A DNA stretch of 64,000 nucleotides from Opitutaceae bacterium EW11. GTDB lineage: Bacteria; Verrucomicrobiota; Verrucomicrobiia; Opitutales; Opitutaceae. The translations under genes and the position numbers were made by a program. Each line of letters begins with the position of its first letter. Position 1 is the first letter of the stretch. The stretch is from contig QAYY01000001.1 of assembly GCA_003054665.1 (NCBI GenBank), forward strand, positions 361,501 to 425,500, in the 5' to 3' direction. Of this stretch, positions 19,697 to 26,927 are shown piece by piece. The notes under the pieces are model-generated. The model did no database searches and had not been told where the DNA came from. It worked only from the letters and a program-made list of their open reading frames with translations.

Positions 19697-20107
19697 ATGA
19701 AAAAGCTCCGCGTAACCGTTGAGGGCAAAGCCTATGAAGTGCTCGTCGAGATCCTCGACGAAGGCACCCAAACTGCCGCACCGATGCCGGTGGCCAGCGC
19801 TCCAGTCGCGAGCGCCCCTGTTGCCTCCGCCCCGGTCAGCACCTCGGCTGCCGCCCCGGTTGCCGCTCCGGCCGCGCCGAAAGGCGCCTCGGGCCCGGGC
19901 GACATCACCAGCCCCCTCGCGGGTAAACTTGTCTCGGTCGACGTGAAGGTTGGCCAAGCGGTCGAAGAGGGCGCCCAGGTCGCCACTGTCGAAGCGATGA
20001 AGATGAACACCTACATCTACGCTCCGAAAGCCGGCAAGGTCGCCTCCATCCTCGTCAACCCCGGCGACGGCGTTGAAGAGGGTACGGTGCTCCTGCGCCT
20101 CGCTTAA
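19697..20107 (+). CDS. mmdC: Biotin carboxyl carrier subunit of the decarboxylase
   Basis: A 136-residue biotin carrier that shuttles the carboxyl group from MmdA to the membrane beta subunit. The C-terminal biotinyl domain (about 69-136) has the biotinylation motif EAMKMN with the target K102. The middle (about 27-66) is a flexible Ala/Pro linker with PVASA repeated in tandem. The start follows TGACCGCCC. Biotinylation is probably done by BirA encoded at 24690-25463. Confidence 0.95.
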   Translation: MKKLRVTVEGKAYEVLVEILDEGTQTAAPMPVASAPVASAPVASAPVSTSAAAPVAAPAAPKGASGPGDITSPLAGKLVSVDVKVGQAVEEGAQVATVEAMKMNTYIYAPKAGKVASILVNPGDGVEEGTVLLRLA

Positions 20108-20136
20108 CCGCTCTTTCCAATTCACCTCGCCGCCTG

Positions 20137-20159
20137 CGCTGCCGGAGACTCCGGCAGCG
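20137..20159 (+). terminator. Perfect hairpin after mmdC
   Basis: A 9-bp perfect stem (20137-20145 with 20151-20159, arms CGCTGCCGG/CCGGCAGCG) with a 5-nt loop lies 30 nt after the mmdC stop and 12 nt before the next start. There is no T-tract, so it may stabilise the mmdA-mmdC message or act as a weak terminator rather than stop transcription. Confidence 0.5.
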
Positions 20160-20171
20160 GCGGCTTTCCCC

Positions 20172-20300
20172 GTGAAAACAGCCATCTATACCGCTCTGCT
20201 CGTCTACGGGATGGGATTTGTTCTCTCCATGCTCGTGGCTTGCCTCATCGCAGTGCTCTTCAACGTGGTTCGCCGCATTTCGGGCGAAAAACGTTCCTGA
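20172..20300 (+). CDS. Tiny single-pass membrane protein in the decarboxylase operon
   Basis: A 42-residue protein (GTG start) with one hydrophobic helix (TALLVYGMGFVLSMLVACLIAV, about residues 5-26, shortened landmark) and a basic tail NVVRRISGEKRS. The helix resembles the N-terminal membrane segment of OadG/MmdD proteins but the cytoplasmic tail is missing. It lies between mmdC and mmdB with a 15-nt gap to mmdB, so it is probably co-translated. A role as an extra small pump subunit, comparable to the small epsilon subunit of the Veillonella enzyme, is inference. Confidence 0.6.
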   Translation: MKTAIYTALLVYGMGFVLSMLVACLIAVLFNVVRRISGEKRS

Positions 20301-20315
20301 TCCGGACCGTCCTCC

Positions 20316-21611
20316 ATGCAAAATTTCCATATCCTGGACCTCTTCCAGGGCATCACCTCCCTCCATGCGGTCCCAACGACCATTCTTGTTGGGCGCATCG
20401 GACTGATGTTCCTCGGCATGGTCCTTCTCTACCTCGGCAAGAAGGGCGTGCTTGAGCCGCTCCTCATGATCCCGATGGGGCTCGGCATGATCGCCGTCAA
20501 CGCGGGCGTGCTGTTCCTCGATCCGACCACAGCCGGCCATATCGTCGGCGGAACCGCCCTCGACGCGGCGTCTGCGCAGCAGCTCACTCAACAAGCAGCC
20601 GCCGGTCAGATGCCTGGCACGCTGTTCATGTCTCCTCTGGTGGAGAAGACGGACAGCCTGATGTACATCCTGCAGATCGATTTTCTGCAGCCGATCTACA
20701 CCTTCATGTTCAGCAACGGCTTGATCGCCTGCCTCGTATTCATGGGCATCGGCGTGCTGCTGGACGTCGGCTTCGTCCTCGCCCGCCCGTTCCTCAGCAT
20801 GTTTCTGGCGATCTGCGCCGAGTTCGGCACGGTGGCGACGTTCCCGATCGCAGTCGCAATGGGGCTCAACTACCGCGAAGCCGCTTCGATCGCGATGGTG
20901 GGCGGCGCCGACGGTCCGATGGTGCTCTTCACCTCGCTCACGCTGGCAAAGCACCTTTTCGTCCCCATCACGGTGGTCGCCTACCTGTATTTGGGCCTCA
21001 CCTACGGCGGTTACCCGTACCTGATCCGCTTCCTGGTCCCGGAAAAACTACGCGGTCTGAAGATGCCCCCGCGCGCCCCGGTGAAAGTGACGTCGGACGA
21101 AAAGCTCGCGTTCGCCGTCGTCGGCTGCGCGGTGCTCTGTCTGCTCTTCCCTTCGGCAGCTCCTCTGTTCCTCTCACTGTTCGTCGGTGTGGCGGTGCGT
21201 GAATCCGGCCTGAAGGTCTTCATCCAGGTGATCGACGGTCCGCTCCTCTACGGTGCCACGATGTTCCTCGGGTTGGTGCTCGGCGTGCTCTGCGAGGCGT
21301 CCACCATCCTCGATCCCAAGGTGCTCATCCTCCTTGTGCTTGGTATCGTGTCGCTGCTGCTCTCGGGCGTGGGCGGTATCCTGGGTGGATACATCGCCTA
21401 CTTCGCCAGCGGCCGGAAAATCAATCCGGTGATCGGTATTGCGGCCGTCAGCTGCGTGCCCAGCACGGCAAAAGTCGCACAGAAGGAAGTCTCGAAAACG
21501 CGTCCGGACTCGATCATTCTTCCGGAAGCGCTCGGGGCGAACATTTGCGGCGTCATCACGACCGCGATTTTGACCGGCATCTACGTCACCCTGATTCCGC
21601 TGATCAAGTAA
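20316..21611 (+). CDS. mmdB: Na+-transporting decarboxylase beta subunit (first copy)
   Basis: A 431-residue integral membrane protein that decarboxylates carboxybiotin and exports Na+. Conserved ion-site residues are present: D199 in VGGADGP, Y225, and N370, G374, S379 in INPVIGIAAVS. The position of the essential Arg389 of Klebsiella OadB is Lys386 here (STAKVAQ), and the usual GPNVAGVIG reads GANICGVIT. It therefore belongs to a different sub-type from the second copy at 22292-23563. Preceded by CCGTCCTCC, no Shine-Dalgarno sequence. Confidence 0.9.
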   Translation: MQNFHILDLFQGITSLHAVPTTILVGRIGLMFLGMVLLYLGKKGVLEPLLMIPMGLGMIAVNAGVLFLDPTTAGHIVGGTALDAASAQQLTQQAAAGQMPGTLFMSPLVEKTDSLMYILQIDFLQPIYTFMFSNGLIACLVFMGIGVLLDVGFVLARPFLSMFLAICAEFGTVATFPIAVAMGLNYREAASIAMVGGADGPMVLFTSLTLAKHLFVPITVVAYLYLGLTYGGYPYLIRFLVPEKLRGLKMPPRAPVKVTSDEKLAFAVVGCAVLCLLFPSAAPLFLSLFVGVAVRESGLKVFIQVIDGPLLYGATMFLGLVLGVLCEASTILDPKVLILLVLGIVSLLLSGVGGILGGYIAYFASGRKINPVIGIAAVSCVPSTAKVAQKEVSKTRPDSIILPEALGANICGVITTAILTGIYVTLIPLIK

Positions 21612-21612
21612 C

Positions 21613-21843
21613 GTGAAGCCATTCGCAAGACTCACCAACCGCTACTGGATCGGAGGCGCGATCACCGCCTTCGTCGGAGTGGGTCTTGCGAGAATCCTTT
21701 CTCCAACGCTTGAACGAGGCCCGCGGGAAATCACCGCGGCCGCGGGACAGCTGCTCGGCATCCTCGGCCTGTTCATCATCGCCTACGGCGTGAACAGGCG
21801 CCTGAAAGCCGGCACATCCAAAGAAGGACTGAAGCCAGAATAG
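21613..21843 (+). CDS. Small two-helix membrane protein in the decarboxylase operon
   Basis: A 76-residue protein with GTG start one nucleotide after the mmdB stop, which points to translational coupling. Two hydrophobic segments (about 12-28 and 42-60) flank a polar loop, and the tail is basic. I do not recognise a family. Its tight packing between the first beta subunit and the second gamma/delta subunit suggests it works with the pump. Confidence 0.6.
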   Translation: MKPFARLTNRYWIGGAITAFVGVGLARILSPTLERGPREITAAAGQLLGILGLFIIAYGVNRRLKAGTSKEGLKPE

Positions 21844-21874
21844 AATCGTAGTCACCCCTCGCCCCATACCCCCC

Positions 21875-22279
21875 ATGGACGATGCACTGCTCGCCCTGCC
21901 CCCTCCGGTGTTTGGAGTACTTCCCGAACACCCTGCGTTCTTTGAGTCGATAGGTTATCAGATCAACGGTCTCGCGGTCGTTTTCATCGCGCTCGGTCTC
22001 ATCTGGGCCGTGATGGAGACAATCGGCATCTACTTCAAACGGCGGGACACCACACAACGACTTGCCGCTGCTCCGCCAGACGCCGTCATTCCGACTGCGG
22101 AATCGGAATCGCCCCCCGACGGCCAGCCCACTCCGGAACTGGCCGCTGTCATTGCTGCTGCTGTGGCATTCACAATGCGCGGGCAGCGTTACCGGATAGA
22201 AGCCATTGCGCCGGCCACCTATTCGGATTGGGCCAGAGAAGGCCGCCGACAGATCTTCGCTTCACATCAAGTCCGTTAG
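21875..22279 (+). CDS. Na+-pumping decarboxylase gamma/delta-type subunit (second copy)
   Basis: A 134-residue paralogue of the subunit at 19293-19685. One membrane helix (about 31-55), a Pro/Glu-rich linker (about 70-88) and the same tail pattern, AAVIAAAVAFT and EGRRQIFASHQVR, support this. The leader reads CCATACCCCCC directly before ATG. It is followed 12 nt later by the second beta subunit, so this copy probably pairs with it. Confidence 0.8.
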   Translation: MDDALLALPPPVFGVLPEHPAFFESIGYQINGLAVVFIALGLIWAVMETIGIYFKRRDTTQRLAAAPPDAVIPTAESESPPDGQPTPELAAVIAAAVAFTMRGQRYRIEAIAPATYSDWAREGRRQIFASHQVR

Positions 22280-22291
22280 CCCCACCCCGCC

Positions 22292-23563
22292 ATGCTGAAC
22301 GACCTGATCGATTTTTTCCGCACCACCGGCTTTTCGCTCATCACGTGGAAAATGCTCGTCATGTGGGGTGTCGCTGGCGCCCTGCTTTACCTGGCGATCG
22401 CAAAAGGTTTCGAGCCCCTTCTCCTCGTTCCGATCGCATTTGGTGCGTTGATCGCCAACCTTCCGACGCGCGGCGTCATCACGGCCGAGATGAAGCCAAA
22501 CGGAGTCTACGAGACGGCTTTCTTCAAAGTTGAAAGCCAGGTTCTCTCCGAACCGTCCGCCGGCAATCTCCAGAGTCCATCGACTCCGGCCTCACCCGAG
22601 AACCGACGAACGACCCGAGTGGAACGTATCGAAGGCGGCCTCTACGATTTCATCTCCCAGGGCATCAAGCTGGAGATATTCCCGCCCCTGATCTTTCTCG
22701 GCGTCGGGGCGCTGACCGATTTCGGTCCGCTGATCGCGATGCCGCGAACGTTCCTCCTCGGGGCTGCCGCACAGCTTGGGCTGTTCGTCACCTTCATGGG
22801 AGCGAATCTGCTGGGCTTCACTTCGAAGCAGTCCGCCTCGATTGGCATCATCGGAGGTGCCGACGGCCCCACCGCGATCTTTACCTGCAACAAGCTGGCT
22901 CCCGAACTGCTCGGAGCCGTCGCGGTCGCGGCCTACAGCTACATGTCGCTCGTGCCGCTCATCCAGCCGCCGATCATGCGCTTGCTCACCACGAACAAGG
23001 AGCGACGGATTCGCATGAAATCCCTGCGCAAGGTCTCCAAGCTGGAAAAGCTGATCTTCGCGCTCGTTGTGATGATCATCTGTATTTTGCTCGTGCCCGA
23101 TGCCTCCGCCCTGATCGCCATGCTGATGTTGGGGAATTTCCTGCGCGAGTGCGCCGTGACCGAACGGCTGGTCCACGCCTCACAGAACGAGATCATCAAT
23201 GTCCTGACCATCTTCCTCGGCACCAGCGTGGGCATCACGATGCGGGCCGACAGCTTTTTGGCCCCGGAAACACTGAAGATCATCGTGCTCGGCGTCGTGG
23301 CGTTTGGTTTCTCCACGGCCGGCGGCGTGCTCGTGGCGAAGGTCATGAATATCCTCAACCCGCACAACCCCGTGAACCCCCTGATCGGTTCCGCAGGGGT
23401 GTCCGCCGTTCCGATGGCTGCACGAGTCTCCCAGGTGGAAGGTCAGCGGTATGATACATCCAACTACCTGCTCATGCACGCCATGGGGCCGAATGTCGCA
23501 GGGGTGATCGGCACCGCAGTAGCGGCGGGTTACTTCATTTCCACGCTGAAGGGCTCACTCTAG
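22292..23563 (+). CDS. Na+-transporting decarboxylase beta subunit (second copy, OadB-like)
   Basis: A 423-residue integral membrane protein of the OadB family. All residues known to be important in Klebsiella OadB have equivalents: D191 (IGGADGPTAIF), Y217, N362, G366, S371 and R378 in NPLIGSAGVSAVPMAARVS (landmark), then GPNVAGVIGTAVAAG. A hydrophilic insertion lies at about 68-112. This copy is closer to the classical oxaloacetate decarboxylase type than the first copy at 20316. Whether both work with the single MmdA/MmdC, or one serves another alpha subunit encoded elsewhere, cannot be decided here. Confidence 0.9.
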   Translation: MLNDLIDFFRTTGFSLITWKMLVMWGVAGALLYLAIAKGFEPLLLVPIAFGALIANLPTRGVITAEMKPNGVYETAFFKVESQVLSEPSAGNLQSPSTPASPENRRTTRVERIEGGLYDFISQGIKLEIFPPLIFLGVGALTDFGPLIAMPRTFLLGAAAQLGLFVTFMGANLLGFTSKQSASIGIIGGADGPTAIFTCNKLAPELLGAVAVAAYSYMSLVPLIQPPIMRLLTTNKERRIRMKSLRKVSKLEKLIFALVVMIICILLVPDASALIAMLMLGNFLRECAVTERLVHASQNEIINVLTIFLGTSVGITMRADSFLAPETLKIIVLGVVAFGFSTAGGVLVAKVMNILNPHNPVNPLIGSAGVSAVPMAARVSQVEGQRYDTSNYLLMHAMGPNVAGVIGTAVAAGYFISTLKGSL

Positions 23564-23721
23564 TAGAGGAGCGCCCGTCATCGTTCCGCTCGGCGGAGAT
23601 AGGTCTGCTGGCTTGCCGCGACGCTTCAGCCGTTCGGAGCACAGTACGAACGGAAGAATTCTGGCAGTCGGGGTCCCCCTTGCTAGGCTGCACGCGGCTC
23701 CGAACTCCGGCGCCGCGTATC

Positions 23722-24693
23722 ATGTCCTCCACCACGTTTCTCTGGGTTCTATTCTGGGCCGTCTTTGTGGTCGTCTGCTCGGTCGACTATTTCGTCGCCT
23801 CGCACCGCAAGACGAAGATGGACGTGAAGTCCGCTCTGCGCTGGACGGGCATCTGGATCGCGGTGGCCCTTTCGTTCTCCGGCGCGATTTACCTGCTTCA
23901 TCCCAACGGCCAGGAAATCTTCCTCGAATACATCTCCGGCTACCTCACGGAGTATTCGCTCTCGGTGGACAACCTGTTCGTCTTCATCCTGATCTTCTCG
24001 CTGATGGGAGTCGGCGAGGTTGCCCAACCAAAACTCATCAAGCTGGGCATCTACCTCTCGATCGCGCTCCGGATCGTCTTCATCCTTTTCGGCATCGCGC
24101 TCATCCAGCGCTTCCACTGGCTGATTTACGTGTTCGGCGCGATGCTCGTCTGGACGGCGTGGAAAATGGTCGCGGCCGATGAAGACGAGCAGGTTCACCC
24201 CGAGAAAAACCTGCTCTACCGCGCCGCCGCCCGGCTGCTGCCCATGCACGCGGAGGACCAATCGACCAAGCGGCTCTTCACGAACTTCAATGGGCGTCGC
24301 TGCATCACTCCGCTCTTTCTCGTCTTCCTCGTGATCGGCAGCACCGACGTCCTTTTCGCGGTCGATTCCATCCCGGCAATCATGGGCATCAGCCAGGATC
24401 CGTTCGTCGTGCTCACGTCCAACGTGTTCGCCGTTCTGGGCCTGAACTCGCTCTTCTTCGCGATCCGCGGAATCATGGGGCTGTTCAAGTTCCTGAAGCA
24501 CGGCGTCAGCCTCATCCTGTTTTTCATCGGCGTGAAGATGATCGCCGGCATCTATCATCCGGTGGAAGAGTGGTTCAAGGAACGCACCTACGTCTCGCTT
24601 CTGGTGATCCTCGTCGTGTTGACCGTTTCGGTCATCCTCTCCGTCTGGCACGATCGCATGCTTCGCCGAAACGAAAACAAAACCACGCCGTGA
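23722..24693 (+). CDS. TerC/Alx family integral membrane protein
   Basis: A 323-residue protein with seven to nine membrane segments and the TerC signatures EYSLSVDNLFVFILIF (about 73-88) and STDVLFAVDSIPAI (about 205-218), with acidic residues inside the membrane. Family members export Mn2+ or are linked to tellurite and alkaline-pH responses, and in some bacteria aid metalation of exported proteins. ATG 23722 is chosen because hydrophobic sequence begins at once. The stop overlaps the birA GTG by 3 nt. I could not find a convincing Mn2+ (yybP-ykoY) riboswitch in the 158-nt leader. Confidence 0.87.
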   Translation: MSSTTFLWVLFWAVFVVVCSVDYFVASHRKTKMDVKSALRWTGIWIAVALSFSGAIYLLHPNGQEIFLEYISGYLTEYSLSVDNLFVFILIFSLMGVGEVAQPKLIKLGIYLSIALRIVFILFGIALIQRFHWLIYVFGAMLVWTAWKMVAADEDEQVHPEKNLLYRAAARLLPMHAEDQSTKRLFTNFNGRRCITPLFLVFLVIGSTDVLFAVDSIPAIMGISQDPFVVLTSNVFAVLGLNSLFFAIRGIMGLFKFLKHGVSLILFFIGVKMIAGIYHPVEEWFKERTYVSLLVILVVLTVSVILSVWHDRMLRRNENKTTP

Positions 24694-25463
24694 ACCCCCA
24701 GCCCGCTCCGGAAAAGGAACGCGAGCAGCTTCGTCTCGAGGGATGGACCCTGCACGAATTCGCTTCGCTCCCCTCCACCAACCCCATCGCCGGAGCGCTG
24801 CCCCCGTGGCACGCCGTCCGGGCTGACATCCAAACGGGCGGACGCGGCCGCACCGGGCGAGCCTGGGTCTCGGACGCCGGTGGGCTCTGGATTTCCGCGA
24901 CGATTCCCGTACCTGGGCCGCGCCACAAATGGTCCGTTCTGCCGCTGGCGGCCGGTTGGGCCATGGTCGAATCGCTCCACAGACTGGGCGTAACCGGTCT
25001 CCGGTTACGCTGGCCGAACGACGTGCTTCTGGGCCGCCGGAAGCTGGCGGGCTTGTTGGTCGAGCAGTTTCGTCCCGAAACGGCCGTCGTCGGCATCGGC
25101 CTGAACGTATTCAACCGGCCGCACGGCATGGACCCGGCGCTCGACGGGCACACCGTCACGCTTTCCGAACTCGTGCCGATGCAGGATCGGTCCCTGCGCG
25201 ATGTCGCTAGCCTCGTGCTCCGCTCCTTACGTACGGTTCAGGAGATTCTGGCGATGGACGGGTTCCCTGAGATCGCCCAGCGAATCAACCAGCAGTGGGA
25301 CAACGAACGGCACGTTGAGCTGACGTTGAACAACCAAAGTGGTCCGATCCGCGGCTACTTTCGAAGCATCGATGAAGAGGGACGGCTCGCGTTCACCGCG
25401 GCCGACGGCACCAGCCAGATCCTGGACGCCACCCAGGTGGCGCTTCTGCGGGAGTTGGACTAG
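24690..25463 (+). CDS. birA: Biotin--protein ligase BirA (catalytic domains only)
   Basis: A 257-residue enzyme that attaches biotin to carrier lysines. Motifs are GRGRTGR (51-57, biotinyl-AMP loop), RWPND (107-111) and RRKLAGLL with K118; a C-terminal SH3-like domain follows (about 205-257). It lacks the N-terminal winged helix of repressor-type BirA, so it is probably not a regulator. The GTG start overlaps the terC stop (GTGA), giving translational coupling. Its place at the end of the biotin-dependent decarboxylase cluster suggests MmdC is a main substrate. Confidence 0.92.
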   Translation: MNPQPAPEKEREQLRLEGWTLHEFASLPSTNPIAGALPPWHAVRADIQTGGRGRTGRAWVSDAGGLWISATIPVPGPRHKWSVLPLAAGWAMVESLHRLGVTGLRLRWPNDVLLGRRKLAGLLVEQFRPETAVVGIGLNVFNRPHGMDPALDGHTVTLSELVPMQDRSLRDVASLVLRSLRTVQEILAMDGFPEIAQRINQQWDNERHVELTLNNQSGPIRGYFRSIDEEGRLAFTAADGTSQILDATQVALLRELD

Positions 25464-25479
25464 TCTGGAGCCGTTTCCC

Positions 25480-25504
25480 AGACGCCCGAAATCTCGGGCC
25501 GTCT
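25480..25504. terminator. Hairpin between convergent birA and coiled-coil gene
   Basis: Arms AGACG-CCCGA (25480-25489) and TCGGG-C-CGTCT (25494-25504) form a 10-bp stem with one bulge and a 4-nt loop in a 69-nt convergent gap. No long T-tract follows on either strand; a bidirectional terminator is likely but not certain. Confidence 0.5.
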
Positions 25505-25532
25505 TGATGGGCGGGCACCGAAGGCGTGGCCG

Positions 25533-26927
25533 CTACTGGAGTTTCAACGGCAGCCGGAGGATCCGGGCAAAGACCTGCTCGAACATGGCCCCCGTGTGCT
25601 GCTCCTTGACGTTGTCGCCCGTGCGCAATGTCCGCACCGGAGTGAAGTCGTTCAGGATGACACAATAGTCATTGTTCGCCATCATCCCGAGCAGCTCGCC
25701 CGTACGGCTGAACACCAGGTCGCCTCGGTTCGGAGAAAAGGTGCCGAACAGGCGTTTCATGAGGCGATTGTCCATCTGCACATAGCGGGGCTGAGTCGGA
25801 TCGAGTTTGAAACCCACCTCTCCGTAGCCTTGGCCGCCGTTGCTGACGAGCACGGCATCCGGGAATTTGAAGGGTTCGGCCGCGATCTGATAAACCTTCG
25901 TTCCAATGGACTTCGCCTGTTCCTCGGTGACGGGCAGCACGACGATCCGCGGGTCGATATTGAGGAACTGGATACTCGGCGCCGTGCCGCGGAAGCCGCC
26001 CTTTGAGAATGTCGCCGTGACGCGCTCCCAGTCCGGACCGGCTTCACGGATGGCAAACGGCGTGTCGTCGACGTGCAGCAGCGCGTAAATCTGCTTTCCA
26101 TTGCTCACGAGCACCGTCCGCGTCTCCTTTGTGCGATTCACCGCTCCGAGAAACGTGTCGCGATAGGCGGTGAAGTCGGCCTGGACGCGATTGGCGAGAA
26201 AATCGCTGAACAGCGTGTTCGCGTTGATCGGCCGATTATCGCGGATCTCTTTCGTGAGTTGGGTCGATTGCTCCGCGATTTGTCCGACGCCCTGAGCCAG
26301 CTGGCTGGTTGTTTCCTGGACCTTCAGTCGCTCTTCGCGCTCAGCCTGCACCTGCGTTTTCAGCGTATCGGCCGTATCCCGGAGCATCTGCTTCTCCTGC
26401 TCGGCGACCTTTACGGCAACGTTCAGCGACTCGATTTTCTCCTGAGCCGCCACGTGCTGTTTCTCGAGTTGCGAAAGCTGCTGCTGCTGACGCGCCGCCT
26501 CCGCCTGGCGCTGCTCGAGGTCCTTCTGAAGCTGCGCCATCCGCTCACGAGAAACAGCAGCGTCGCGGGAAGCCGCTTCGACCTTTTGGGCGAGTTCGGA
26601 CGCCTGGCGCTGGGTCTCCGAAAGGGAGGCGGTCAGCTGCGAGCGTTCGCTTTGAAGCTGAGCGAGGTTCTGCTCGCGATTCTGCAGGGCCGACTCCGTT
26701 TGTTGGAGCTGCTGTGTGAGCTGTTCGCGTTGAGCCCGCTCGTCCTCCAGCGACATCTTCATCACATCGACCATATCCTGGTCTTTCGACGCGGGGCTGG
26801 GGCCGATCTGCTGAGCGGGGACGGGCGGCTGCTGTGGCCGTGTCGGTTCCGCCTTCTCCCAACGCGTCAGCGCGAGAAGATTCAGAAGGAGGAAATCACA
26901 GATGATCAGCAGGAGGGTCTTGTTCAT
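25533..26927 (-). CDS. Membrane-anchored long coiled-coil protein, function unknown
   Basis: A 464-residue protein: an N-terminal membrane anchor (about 3-20), a Pro-rich linker (about 28-46), a Gln/Glu-rich coiled coil (about 60-235), and a C-terminal mixed alpha/beta domain (about 240-460) with the stretch VQADFTAYRDTFLGAVNR. I recognise no enzyme motif. Its ATG overlaps the stop of the membrane protein upstream by 4 nt (ATGA), so the two are co-translated. The layout resembles envelope-spanning scaffold proteins; this is inference. Confidence 0.72.
   Translation of the reverse strand: MNKTLLLIICDFLLLNLLALTRWEKAEPTRPQQPPVPAQQIGPSPASKDQDMVDVMKMSLEDERAQREQLTQQLQQTESALQNREQNLAQLQSERSQLTASLSETQRQASELAQKVEAASRDAAVSRERMAQLQKDLEQRQAEAARQQQQLSQLEKQHVAAQEKIESLNVAVKVAEQEKQMLRDTADTLKTQVQAEREERLKVQETTSQLAQGVGQIAEQSTQLTKEIRDNRPINANTLFSDFLANRVQADFTAYRDTFLGAVNRTKETRTVLVSNGKQIYALLHVDDTPFAIREAGPDWERVTATFSKGGFRGTAPSIQFLNIDPRIVVLPVTEEQAKSIGTKVYQIAAEPFKFPDAVLVSNGGQGYGEVGFKLDPTQPRYVQMDNRLMKRLFGTFSPNRGDLVFSRTGELLGMMANNDYCVILNDFTPVRTLRTGDNVKEQHTGAMFEQVFARILRLPLKLQ

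Noticed and set aside
23564-23721. Possible yybP-ykoY (Mn2+) riboswitch before terC
   Set aside because: terC/alx genes are often controlled by this class, but I could not find its conserved core in the 158-nt leader. A covariance-model search would decide.
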